Source: Bacillus vallismortis (lineage in GTDB: Bacteria; Bacillota; Bacilli; Bacillales; Bacillaceae). Taken from it: DNA of 64,000 nt. This document shows, piece by piece, positions 8,648 to 16,120 of this stretch (its first letter is position 1; every line of letters starts with the position of its first letter). Made by a program: the position numbers and the translations under genes. The notes beneath the pieces were generated by a model. It was not told the origin of the DNA and did no database searches. It worked only from the letters and a program-made list of their open reading frames with translations. The DNA lies in the NCBI RefSeq assembly GCF_004116955.1, contig NZ_CP026362.1:3048501-3112500 (forward strand). The letters are read 5' to 3'.

Positions 8648-8672
8648 TTCCACATCGGGGGAAGATTTAAAC
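8648..8672 (-). promoter_or_regulatory. Sigma-B promoter for ydaG
   Basis: GTTTAA (8672-8667) is a perfect sigma-B -35. After 13 bases comes GTGGAA (8653-8648), near the GGGWAW-type -10. The distance to the ydaG start is about 38 bases. Confidence 0.65.
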
Positions 8673-8687
8673 AAGAAAATGCACGCT

Positions 8688-9239
8688 TTATTTTAATTCT
8701 TTCCATTCACGCTTCAGCAAGCTGTAATAGACAAGGTCATGATACTTGCCGTTAACGAATAAGCCGTCCCGCGCGATTCCTTCTTCCTGAAAGCCGAGGC
8801 GCATCGGAATCGCTCTGCTTTTGTGGTTTCCGACAGCCGCACAGAGAGCGACGCGATTCAGCCCAAGCTCTTCAAAAGCATACGTGATAATTGTTCGGCA
8901 AGCAGCGGTCATGATGCCTTTGCCTTCATATTCTTTGGCAAGCCAGTATCCGATTTCCGCTTTTCGATTGATCTGGTCTAGATGATGCAGGCCGATCATG
9001 CCGCATAGGCTGCCGTCATATAGAAGCCCGGCTTCGATGCTGTTCAGATCGGCATATTCCCGCCGCCAATCCGGAATGATCGTTTCTCTATACATTTCAG
9101 CGCTGCTTGGTTTTTCAGCCCAAAACAGCCACTCGCCGAGCCGCTGCTGGTTTTCAATAATGAGTTCGGCAATCCGCTCCGCATCCTTCGGCTCCAATAA
9201 CCGGATGGTGATGTGTTCATTTACCCTGCAGGTGAACAT
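8688..9239 (-). CDS. ydaF: YdaF, GNAT ribosomal-type N-acetyltransferase
   Basis: 183 residues, RimJ/RimL-like GNAT fold. The acetyl-CoA loop (EGKGIMTAACR, about residues 102-112) and the following NxxSRAIPMRLGFQEEG segment are typical. I chose the ATG at 9239 because it has an AGAAGGCGA ribosome site and matches the known protein start; the longer frame (to 9293) has none. Close relatives acetylate ribosomal-protein N-termini, but the substrate of YdaF is not established. Several residues differ from the 168 protein as I remember it. Confidence 0.92.
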   Translation of the reverse strand: MFTCRVNEHITIRLLEPKDAERIAELIIENQQRLGEWLFWAEKPSSAEMYRETIIPDWRREYADLNSIEAGLLYDGSLCGMIGLHHLDQINRKAEIGYWLAKEYEGKGIMTAACRTIITYAFEELGLNRVALCAAVGNHKSRAIPMRLGFQEEGIARDGLFVNGKYHDLVYYSLLKREWKELK

Positions 9240-9319
9240 TGTTTCGCCTTCTCTCCTTTTTGAGATGCACAAACTAAAATCAATCCAATTCAATCAAATA
9301 GACAGAGCCCAATATGTTG

Positions 9320-9345
9320 ATTGAACGGGAGTCTCGTTCAGCCGT
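9320..9345. repeat. Inverted repeat between ydaF and the TSUP gene
   Basis: TGAACGgGAG / CTCGTTCA arms around a tiny loop form a near-perfect dyad. There is no T-run after it on either strand, so it is a weak terminator candidate for the leftward TSUP gene or a protein-binding site. Confidence 0.3.
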
Positions 9346-9371
9346 AAATATAGATGTTCCATTTACAGTTT

Positions 9372-10151
9372 CTAAGAAAAAATATATTTTTGCACATAAT
9401 CCCAGATGCTTTTTCCGATCAGTACAACAGTTATCCCAACGAATAAAACCTTTACGTATGCTGCACCATTTTTAATGGCCACCCTTGATCCCACAAGCGC
9501 GCCTACTATCATCGCAATCCCCATTGGGATTCCATAGCGAAAGTCAACAGAACTGAACAACATAAAAGTGATAAGTGCTGCGATATTGCTTCCTAAATTT
9601 AAAACCTTAGCATTTCCGGCAGATTCTACAAAGTTAAACCCTAAAAGTAAAAATGAGAAAATCAGAAAAGAACCTGTTCCTGCTCCTAAAAACCCATCGT
9701 AAAAACCGAGTAGCAAAGCGGCTGACACAATAAAAAAAGTCATTTTTTTCGTTAATTCTTTAAAGCTGGACTCCATTCCCCATCCTTTTTTAAAAAGTGT
9801 ATAGACCGTTACAAGAATTAATAAGATAAGAATGATAGGTTTTAAAAACGCTGATGGTATTAATTGAACCACATACACTCCGGCTCCCGCCCCTATAATC
9901 GAAAGAGGCAACAATTTAAAAACAAGCTTTTTGTTTATTTGCCCTGAATGCAGGAAGTTGATCGTACTTGTTAAAGACCCCATCGTAGCTGCTAACTTGT
10001 TGGTACCTAACGCTACAGACGGCGGAAGCCCGACAAATAACAAAGCGGGAATGGATATAAGTCCTCCTCCGCCTACCACAGAATCAATAAAAGCTGCAGC
10101 AAATCCAGCTGCAATAAGGAATAGTAAAACCTCTGTGCTGATTCCATCCAT
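9372..10151 (-). CDS. TSUP (TauE/SafE) family anion exporter
   Basis: 259 residues with about eight hydrophobic segments in two repeats, and the family's paired motifs: GFAAAFIDSVVGGGGLISIPALL near the N-terminus (about 15-37) and LGFYDGFLGAGTGSF in the second half. TSUP proteins move sulfite, sulfonates, sulfoacetate or other organic acids. A GGAGGAG site precedes the ATG. The gene lies 84 bases after a cupin gene and points the same way, with a strong hairpin between, so it may be read by read-through or from its own promoter. I do not remember it at this place in strain 168. It could export a product or a toxic sulfur anion generated by its two neighbours. Confidence 0.85.
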   Translation of the reverse strand: MDGISTEVLLFLIAAGFAAAFIDSVVGGGGLISIPALLFVGLPPSVALGTNKLAATMGSLTSTINFLHSGQINKKLVFKLLPLSIIGAGAGVYVVQLIPSAFLKPIILILLILVTVYTLFKKGWGMESSFKELTKKMTFFIVSAALLLGFYDGFLGAGTGSFLIFSFLLLGFNFVESAGNAKVLNLGSNIAALITFMLFSSVDFRYGIPMGIAMIVGALVGSRVAIKNGAAYVKVLFVGITVVLIGKSIWDYVQKYIFS

Positions 10152-10189
10152 ATTGATTTTTCTCCTCCTGTATTTGTATCAATTTATAT

Positions 10190-10223
10190 AAAAGAACAAA
10201 TGTTAAAAATAACATTTGTTCTT
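10190..10223 (-). terminator. Terminator after the cupin gene
   Basis: A perfect 13-base stem (AGAACAAATGTTA with its complement) around a 4-base loop, followed on the minus strand by TTTATAT. It ends the oxygenase-cupin transcript, or attenuates it ahead of the TSUP gene. Confidence 0.7.
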
Positions 10224-10234
10224 CCGATTATTCA

Positions 10235-10864
10235 TCATAATGAAGAAGCGATTGTTTGCTCACGGAATAATTTATTGAACAACGAGAAATTTGTATCAAA
10301 AAACACATTTTCTTGAATGCTTAATATCTCTTCATGATTTGATGGAATACATGCCTCTTTGGCAAACGAAGATAAAGTAATGATACGTCCACTCATTGGA
10401 TCGATGATCTTTGTTCCTTCTAAGCTTTGTTTAGGAGGAAAGTAGAAATGAGCTGATAGACATGGATCATCATTTTTTCTTACAGGAATGATCTGATGTA
10501 TCAGCCCTTTTTCCTCAAAAATCATTTCACCCGGTTGGGCGATTGTAATGTCCTTAACTAGTAAACTTTTATTCATAATCTGATATTTAATATTGATTAA
10601 ATGTCCTGACAGCACATAAATGATGGCAGAATCATCATGAATATGAATGTCTGATCCTTTAAACCAGGTCATGATCAGGGCCCCAACCTGACTTGTTCCT
10701 ACTTTCTGTCTGAAATAATTTCCTTCAAAATCGTCAGGCACTTCATGAATATACCGTTTCATTTCTTTTGATGAAATTTTTATTTTAGAGACGTCTTCGA
10801 CTAATTCTTTAAATATAGGAGTTTTAGTCTCATATTTTTTAATAATTGTCTTTATCATCTCCAC
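10235..10864 (-). CDS. Cupin protein resembling cysteine-dioxygenase-type thiol dioxygenases
   Basis: About 209 residues, one beta-barrel cupin domain. The metal motif H-x-H is in DIHIHDDS (His74 and His76 from this start), and a third histidine is in GLIHQI (His123), giving the three-His iron site of thiol dioxygenases; the total length also fits that group. The spacing to cysteine dioxygenase is only approximate, and the motif glutamate of ordinary cupins is absent. I prefer the GTG at 10864, which has AAAGGAG 8 bases upstream; the ATG at 10885 overlaps the upstream stop as TAATG and would start by coupling. The upstream partner is a 2-oxoglutarate oxygenase. The substrate is unknown. Confidence 0.7.
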   Translation of the reverse strand: MEMIKTIIKKYETKTPIFKELVEDVSKIKISSKEMKRYIHEVPDDFEGNYFRQKVGTSQVGALIMTWFKGSDIHIHDDSAIIYVLSGHLINIKYQIMNKSLLVKDITIAQPGEMIFEEKGLIHQIIPVRKNDDPCLSAHFYFPPKQSLEGTKIIDPMSGRIITLSSFAKEACIPSNHEEILSIQENVFFDTNFSLFNKLFREQTIASSL

Positions 10865-10884
10865 TTTATCTTCTCCTTTCACCA

Positions 10885-11799
10885 TTAAAATCCTCTAATC
10901 CGGCGATGAATAGGGTCATAGTTTTTTCCAAACTTATTGACATCTTCAATCAAATAAACTCTATGCAATTCTCGATCTTCATGGTTAAAGGTAGGTCTAA
11001 AAGGAGCTCTTCCATGAGCTGATAGATGGTTGTTTATGATAATCAATGATCCAGGTTCTAGTTCAATTGCTTCCCTAACCATATCCAGGGCAGACTGCAG
11101 TGCTTGCGCAGCTGCCATCCCCGCCTCTGTTTCGCTCACTAATCCATCCTGCCTAATTCTTAGAGAAGGCCGACCCTTTACGATAGAAAGTAAAGGCCGT
11201 TTGAATTCCTGTTTTTTATCAGCGCCGAAGTGAGGCGGAATCGGAATGGTGTACTGCGGTTTCTTAAGCTCTATCATTTGATCTTGTGACAGAAGATGTA
11301 ACGCTCTTTCAACATTGGAAAGGTATGTATATCCCCCTTTGACATTATTGACACAGTATAATGAAATGAAATCCGGAGGTGTTTGGATGTAAGGCAGTTC
11401 AGTGTGAAGGTCAAATTTATTCCAAGTAAAATAGGCAGTAGTGTGTTGTGCCTCCTCTGTTTTAATAGGTTTGTTGGCCATAATTAAACTTCCTTCATCA
11501 GCATGAGCAAAAGGATCACCAACCAAACTCGTCAACAATAAGAGAAGTTCGTCACATTTTGTTTGTGGCAGGTTCTTCAGTAAAAGGTAACTATAATCGG
11601 AATTCACAAATTCGAGAATATGATCTTTTAATTCAGGCGGAATAAGTTTCTTTTGCATATTGATTTGGCTTATTGCCTCTTCATTTTGTTCCTTATTGCT
11701 TTGAGAATAATGAATCTTTTCTACTAAAGCAAACAAATTTTGTTGGTCAGATGGTGAAATTGACACAAGTTTTCCTGAATTTAAGGTTTCAACAAACAT
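10885..11799 (-). CDS. Fe(II)/2-oxoglutarate-dependent oxygenase, VioC/AsnO/clavaminate-synthase-like
   Basis: 304 residues. The iron facial triad is visible: His132-x-Glu134 (in DLHTELPY) and His262 (in SAHGR). Arg276, exactly 14 residues after that histidine, is the expected 2-oxoglutarate carboxylate anchor. An H-x-E rather than H-x-D motif is typical of the clavaminate synthase / asparagine oxygenase / arginine hydroxylase (VioC) branch, whose members hydroxylate free amino acids at C-beta for peptide antibiotics. The start ATG at 11799 has AGGAGGG 6 bases ahead. The gene is AT-rich compared with its surroundings, has no counterpart that I recall in strain 168, and is coupled to the cupin gene. 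An amino-acid or amino-sulfonate substrate is inference. Confidence 0.8.
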   Translation of the reverse strand: MFVETLNSGKLVSISPSDQQNLFALVEKIHYSQSNKEQNEEAISQINMQKKLIPPELKDHILEFVNSDYSYLLLKNLPQTKCDELLLLLTSLVGDPFAHADEGSLIMANKPIKTEEAQHTTAYFTWNKFDLHTELPYIQTPPDFISLYCVNNVKGGYTYLSNVERALHLLSQDQMIELKKPQYTIPIPPHFGADKKQEFKRPLLSIVKGRPSLRIRQDGLVSETEAGMAAAQALQSALDMVREAIELEPGSLIIINNHLSAHGRAPFRPTFNHEDRELHRVYLIEDVNKFGKNYDPIHRRIRGF

Positions 11800-11890
11800 T
11801 CGAATTCCCTCCTGCATTTTTATTCAGATTTCATTTTACATATTACACCATTATAGGGAATAAATAAAATATTATTTTGATTTTTTAAAA

Positions 11891-11903
11891 TATTTAGTAA
11901 ATA
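11891..11903. promoter_or_regulatory. Small dyad upstream of the oxygenase gene
   Basis: TATTTAgTAAATA is a perfect 13-base dyad about 90 bases ahead of the oxygenase start. A TATAAT on the minus strand lies between it and the gene (about 11849-11854). It could be an operator; AT-rich dyads also arise by chance. Confidence 0.25.
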
Positions 11904-11989
11904 GATCTCAATCGTAAGCTTACTCGTAACGGATACGTAAACTGCTATTCTAAATATAAAGTTAATGCGGCCATTCCTTATAACAATAA

Positions 11990-12215
11990 AAAAAGGCCCA
12001 AGTCTGGCCTGATCACCTTATTATAGGTTTGGAGCTTATCAAGCCAGCCTTCCTCACTACGAAGTGCTGCCCCGCTGGTGTTTATCCATCATGACTTTAT
12101 GATTGCCAGGCGCTCTTCTTACCGCACCTCAGATCCCACCAAAAGTACACCTTTCCTCTATCTATTCTCTCTATCAGCAAAATCTGCGTTTTCCCCATTA
12201 GCCTGATCCTTCTGT
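11990..12215 (-). ncRNA. Candidate structured small RNA between ydaE and the oxygenase gene
   Basis: About 225 bases without a protein gene. Reading leftwards it ends in a good terminator (GGCCaGACTTGGGCC then seven T, about 11991-12011). Ahead of that are local stems such as ATCATaaagtcATGAT and CACTtcgtAGTG and several G-rich single-stranded stretches. The ydaE gene has its own terminator on the right, so this would be a separate transcript. I could not match it to a named RNA family and see no clear promoter. Confidence 0.4.
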
Positions 12216-12222
12216 TTTTCCA

Positions 12223-12253
12223 CAAAAAAAGGATGGGCTGTTAAGCCACATCC
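12223..12253 (-). terminator. Terminator of the ydaD-ydaE operon
   Basis: The stem GGATGTGGCT / AGCCCATCC directly follows the ydaE stop and is followed by seven T on the minus strand. Confidence 0.85.
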
Positions 12254-12772
<519 letters not shown>

Positions 12773-13633
12773 TTACGTCGTTACAAAGTCTCCGCCGTTC
12801 ACATGCAGCGTCTGGCCAGTCATGTAAGATGACTCATCTGATGCCAGCAGCACATAACAGCCGACGTGCTCAACAGGCTGACCCGGACGGCCCATCGGCG
12901 TATTTTGCCCAAATTGGGCGACTGTATCTTCAGAGAACGTAGATGGGATTAACGGTGTCCAGATAGGCCCCGGCGCGACTGCGTTGACGCGGATGCCGTC
13001 TTTGACAAGGGCCTGCGCCATTGATCTCGTGAAAGCATTGATCGCCCCTTTTGTCGCTGTATAATCAATCAGCGTCGGGTTTCCGCGATATGGATTGATG
13101 GATGTCGTATTGATGATGGCGCTGCCCGGTTTCAAGTAGTCAATTGCTTTTTTAGTCAAATAAAATTGAGAATAAAAGTTGGTTTTGAATGTGCGATGAA
13201 GCTGTTCGCTCGTAATGTCTTTGATGCTTTCCTTCGGATGCTGTTCACCGGCATTGTTGACAAGGATGTCAAGACCGCCAAGTTCCTTGACCGTTTGTTC
13301 AACCGCTTCATTGCAAAATTCCTCTTCGCCTACGTCACCAGCGATCAGCAGGCATTTTACGCCCTCTTGCTCTACACGCTTCTTCGTCTCTTCAGCATCC
13401 CCATGCTCATCCTTATACACAATGGAAATGTCAGCGCCTTCCTTTGCGTAAGCAACGGATACCGCGCGTCCGATCCCGCTGTCGCCGCCTGTAATGAGCG
13501 CAACTTTTCCTTTTAATTTGTCCGCTCCTTTATAATTCTCGTACTCATACACCGGACTGGGATTCATTTCGCTTTCGATTCCCGGCTGGCGATTTTGGGC
13601 TTGGGCCGGAAGTTCTTTTGGATAATTGGCCAT
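12773..13633 (-). CDS. ydaD: YdaD, short-chain dehydrogenase, general stress protein 39
   Basis: 286 residues. A Rossmann fold begins after an extended N-terminal arm of about 40 residues. It shows the nucleotide-binding ITGGDSGIGRAV, the NNAG structural motif and the catalytic YTATK (Tyr-x-x-x-Lys), all in the usual order. This is the long-armed SDR group typical of stress-induced oxidoreductases. An AAGGAGGAG site lies 7 bases ahead of the ATG. It is co-transcribed with ydaE and preceded by a sigma-B type promoter. The substrate is unknown. Confidence 0.93.
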   Translation of the reverse strand: MANYPKELPAQAQNRQPGIESEMNPSPVYEYENYKGADKLKGKVALITGGDSGIGRAVSVAYAKEGADISIVYKDEHGDAEETKKRVEQEGVKCLLIAGDVGEEEFCNEAVEQTVKELGGLDILVNNAGEQHPKESIKDITSEQLHRTFKTNFYSQFYLTKKAIDYLKPGSAIINTTSINPYRGNPTLIDYTATKGAINAFTRSMAQALVKDGIRVNAVAPGPIWTPLIPSTFSEDTVAQFGQNTPMGRPGQPVEHVGCYVLLASDESSYMTGQTLHVNGGDFVTT

Positions 13634-13671
13634 GATAATTCTCCTCCTTTGTTTTCATGTCTATTTGTTGT

Positions 13672-13697
13672 GTACCTCGCCCGTTCATTGGATAAAC
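13672..13697 (-). promoter_or_regulatory. Possible sigma-B promoter for ydaD-ydaE
   Basis: GTTTAT (13697-13692), then 14 bases, then AGGTAC (13677-13672). The -35 matches sigma-B at five of six positions and the -10 at four of six. The operon is known to be sigma-B dependent. Confidence 0.45.
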
Positions 13698-13733
13698 ATG
13701 GATTAGCACCTTCACATTGCTTTATCAGAAAAA

Positions 13734-13749
13734 TGTTTCACATGAAACG
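13734..13749. promoter_or_regulatory. parS-like site (Spo0J/ParB binding)
   Basis: The 16 bases TGTTTCACATGAAACG match the B. subtilis parS consensus TGTTNCACGTGAAACA at 14 positions (one change in the centre, one at the end). It lies between divergent ydaD and ydaC. Strain 168 has an isolated parS at about 40 degrees of the chromosome, which is where this gene neighbourhood lies, so this is probably that site. The dyad could otherwise act as an operator of ydaC. Confidence 0.6.
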
Positions 13750-13783
13750 CTAGGAGGAAATAACTTGCAAAGGAGGTTTCGGT

Positions 13784-14380
13784 ATGATGAACATGCTTTC
13801 TAAAACATTCAGCAAGCCAAAGGGCATATTCGGCATGATTGCCGGGTACATCATGGCTGCTGAAAATCAAACACTGAATCAGTGGACAATAGATCAGCTG
13901 GGGGTCACACGCGGGGACAGCATTTTGGAAGTGGGGTTTGGGCCTGGATACTGCATGCAGCAGATGCTAAAACGTGAAAAGGACATCCGGCTTGATGGCA
14001 TTGATGTGTCAGAAACGATGATGAAGCTGGCCGCCCGCAGCGTAAAATCGAAGGGTGTGCGCTTGATGCAAGGAAACATCGAGACATTTCCTCTTACCGA
14101 CTCGTTTTATGATAAAGTGATTTCCGTTAACAACTACACCATCTGGAATGACCAGACAAAAGGCGTAAAACAGATTTATCGGGCGCTAAAGCCCGGCGGC
14201 AAAGCAGCGATTACGATGCAGCCGCGGGAAGCGGATGCGAGTCCCGAGAAAACCAAATCATTTGGAAAACAGATGATTGCTGATTTCAAAGCAGCCGGCT
14301 TCGAAGACATTGATATTCAATTTAAAAACATTAAGCCTGAGCTTTCCGTCTGTGCAACTGCAAAGAAGCCCGCCACATAA
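13784..14380 (+). CDS. ydaC: YdaC, SAM-dependent methyltransferase
   Basis: 198 residues, class I methyltransferase fold. Motif I is ILEVGFGPGY (about residues 45-54), the acidic residue that binds the ribose is in LDGIDVSETM, and a later ALKPGGKAAITM strand follows, all typical of UbiE/Methyltransf_11 proteins. AAAGGAGG lies 7 bases ahead of the ATG. It is divergent from ydaD and convergent with ydaB. The substrate is not known; the gene stands alone. Confidence 0.9.
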   Translation: MMNMLSKTFSKPKGIFGMIAGYIMAAENQTLNQWTIDQLGVTRGDSILEVGFGPGYCMQQMLKREKDIRLDGIDVSETMMKLAARSVKSKGVRLMQGNIETFPLTDSFYDKVISVNNYTIWNDQTKGVKQIYRALKPGGKAAITMQPREADASPEKTKSFGKQMIADFKAAGFEDIDIQFKNIKPELSVCATAKKPAT

Positions 14381-14399
14381 GTGGCGGACTTCTTCTTTT
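14363..14399. terminator. Shared terminator of ydaC and ydaB
   Basis: Stem AGAAGcCCGCCAC / GTGGCGGaCTTCT with an ATAA loop and T-rich flanks, between convergent genes. Confidence 0.85.
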
Positions 14400-15909
14400 A
14401 TGAATGAACGGCCTGCTTGCGCAAAACGTCTTTTTTCACCTTGCCGAGGTTATTTTTCGGCAGTTCGTTCACAAACTCAACTTCAGGTATTTTATAAGCG
14501 GACAGGCGTTCTTTACAATATGCGATGACGTCCTCTTCTGTTACACGCCGGCCGCCGTTTGTTACGACAAACGCTTTTGGTTTTTCCCCGTACAGCGGGT
14601 CTGGTATACCGACCACCGCTGTTTCAAGGATTCCCGGGATCTGCTGGATGACTTCCTCAACCTGATCCGGATAGACATTGTCTCCTCCGTAAATAATGAC
14701 ATCCTTGTAGCGTCCAGTGATGAAAATAAAACCATCTTCATCTACATAGCCTGAATCTCCGGTTTTGAACCAGCCGTTTTGCAGTACTTTCGCTGTCGCT
14801 TCAGGATTATCTTCATAGCCTTTAAATAAGAATGGGGTATGAACAACGATTTCACCGATTTCTCCTTGAGAGAGTTCTTCTCCCGTCTGAGGATCTTCGA
14901 CTTTGACTTTAACACCTGCCACAGGTTTCCCGGCAGATGCCGCTTTATCCATCCCCATATCAGGCATCCATGTGCTGATTCCCCAAGCCTCAGTGCTTCC
15001 ATAGCCGTGCGCGAGCGGAATGCCGATATCAAGATAGCGGCGGATCAGGCTGCTCGGCACTTTTGTTCCGCCTGTCATTAAAATAACAAGCGAAGATAAA
15101 TCGGTTTGGTGCGTTTCCCATGCTTCTAGCAAATACGTGTAAAACACGGGAAGGGCCATCACGGTTTGAATCTTTTCTTCCTCAATGATCTTCAGCATAT
15201 GAACTGGGTCTTGATCCTTCGTAAAAAAGAAGGTTGTTCCTGCGAAAGTTCCCAGCATGATGCAAATGAGCGCACTCGTATGATAAATCGGATGGCACGC
15301 GAGAAAACGCAGGCCCTTCATACGTTCGGTTGAACTTTTGGATCTCGCTACGTATCTATATATGCCGCCATGTGTGATCATGCATCTTTTCGGGTTTCCT
15401 GTTGTACCGGACGTAAACATCAAAAGCGCTGTATCATCAGGGGAAACCATTTCAGTTTCGGGCAAATGATCAGCACCGGCAAACAGAGCTTCAAATTCAG
15501 CAGACGTTTCGTAAGCTGTTCCTGTTTCCATCGTGATACGCAATGAGGATAGTTCAGGAAGAACTTCATCCAGTTTCTCTTTAAACTCCGCTCCGTAAAA
15601 CAGCGCTTTCGGTTCACTTGCTTTTAAAATGCCTGTCATTTCATATGGCTTCAGCTGCCAGCTGACAGGCACGACAACAGCACCTATTTCAAGCGCGGCG
15701 AACATAATAGTTGATGCGGGATGTCCGTTTTTGCAAAGCAACGCAACACGGTCGCCCTTTTGAATTCCTTTTTGCAGCAGAGCATTCGCCAGCTGATTCA
15801 TCCGTTTACGGTAACCTGCATATGTCAATGTATGGTTCCCGCTTTTTACAGCCTCTATGTCTTCGCTATCTGGCATGTCATGCAGAATCAGATGCTGTAA
15901 TGTTTCCAT
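14398..15909 (-). CDS. ydaB: YdaB, acyl-CoA synthetase / AMP-dependent ligase
   Basis: 503 residues, full-length ANL-superfamily enzyme. The P-loop-like A3 motif is LLMFTSGTTGNPK (about residues 160-172). The adenine-binding HGYGSTEAWG, the TGDSGYVDEDGFIFITGR core (hinge region) and the C-terminal acyl-activating lysine in NNLGKVKKD are all present. It should activate a carboxylic or fatty acid as acyl-AMP and then acyl-CoA. The start ATG at 15909 has AGGAG 8 bases ahead; the upstream 11 codons in frame have no ribosome site. Substrate is unknown. In strain 168 I recall an aldo/keto reductase gene (ycsN) in this neighbourhood; it is not present here. Confidence 0.92.
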   Translation of the reverse strand: METLQHLILHDMPDSEDIEAVKSGNHTLTYAGYRKRMNQLANALLQKGIQKGDRVALLCKNGHPASTIMFAALEIGAVVVPVSWQLKPYEMTGILKASEPKALFYGAEFKEKLDEVLPELSSLRITMETGTAYETSAEFEALFAGADHLPETEMVSPDDTALLMFTSGTTGNPKRCMITHGGIYRYVARSKSSTERMKGLRFLACHPIYHTSALICIMLGTFAGTTFFFTKDQDPVHMLKIIEEEKIQTVMALPVFYTYLLEAWETHQTDLSSLVILMTGGTKVPSSLIRRYLDIGIPLAHGYGSTEAWGISTWMPDMGMDKAASAGKPVAGVKVKVEDPQTGEELSQGEIGEIVVHTPFLFKGYEDNPEATAKVLQNGWFKTGDSGYVDEDGFIFITGRYKDVIIYGGDNVYPDQVEEVIQQIPGILETAVVGIPDPLYGEKPKAFVVTNGGRRVTEEDVIAYCKERLSAYKIPEVEFVNELPKNNLGKVKKDVLRKQAVHS

Positions 15910-16085
15910 ATCGTCATCTCCTATATACTCTTTAATCTTCAATAATTTGTTAGATTTTCTTCCTCACCTCACCCATTTTAACCCAAAAAAGATAACTTGT
16001 AAAACTATTTCAATTTGGAACTATTCCATTGATGAATGATAAAATAGTCCCGCATTTTGTTATTTTGTGCCTCGTCCACATGAAA

Positions 16086-16110
16086 ACACACGCCAATTTT
16101 TTGACGTGTG
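16086..16110 (-). terminator. Terminator of mtlR
   Basis: CACACGTCAA / TTGGCGTGTG stem around AAAA, followed by TTTTC on the minus strand, 11 bases past the mtlR stop. Confidence 0.75.
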
Positions 16111-16120
16111 CCATGCAGGG

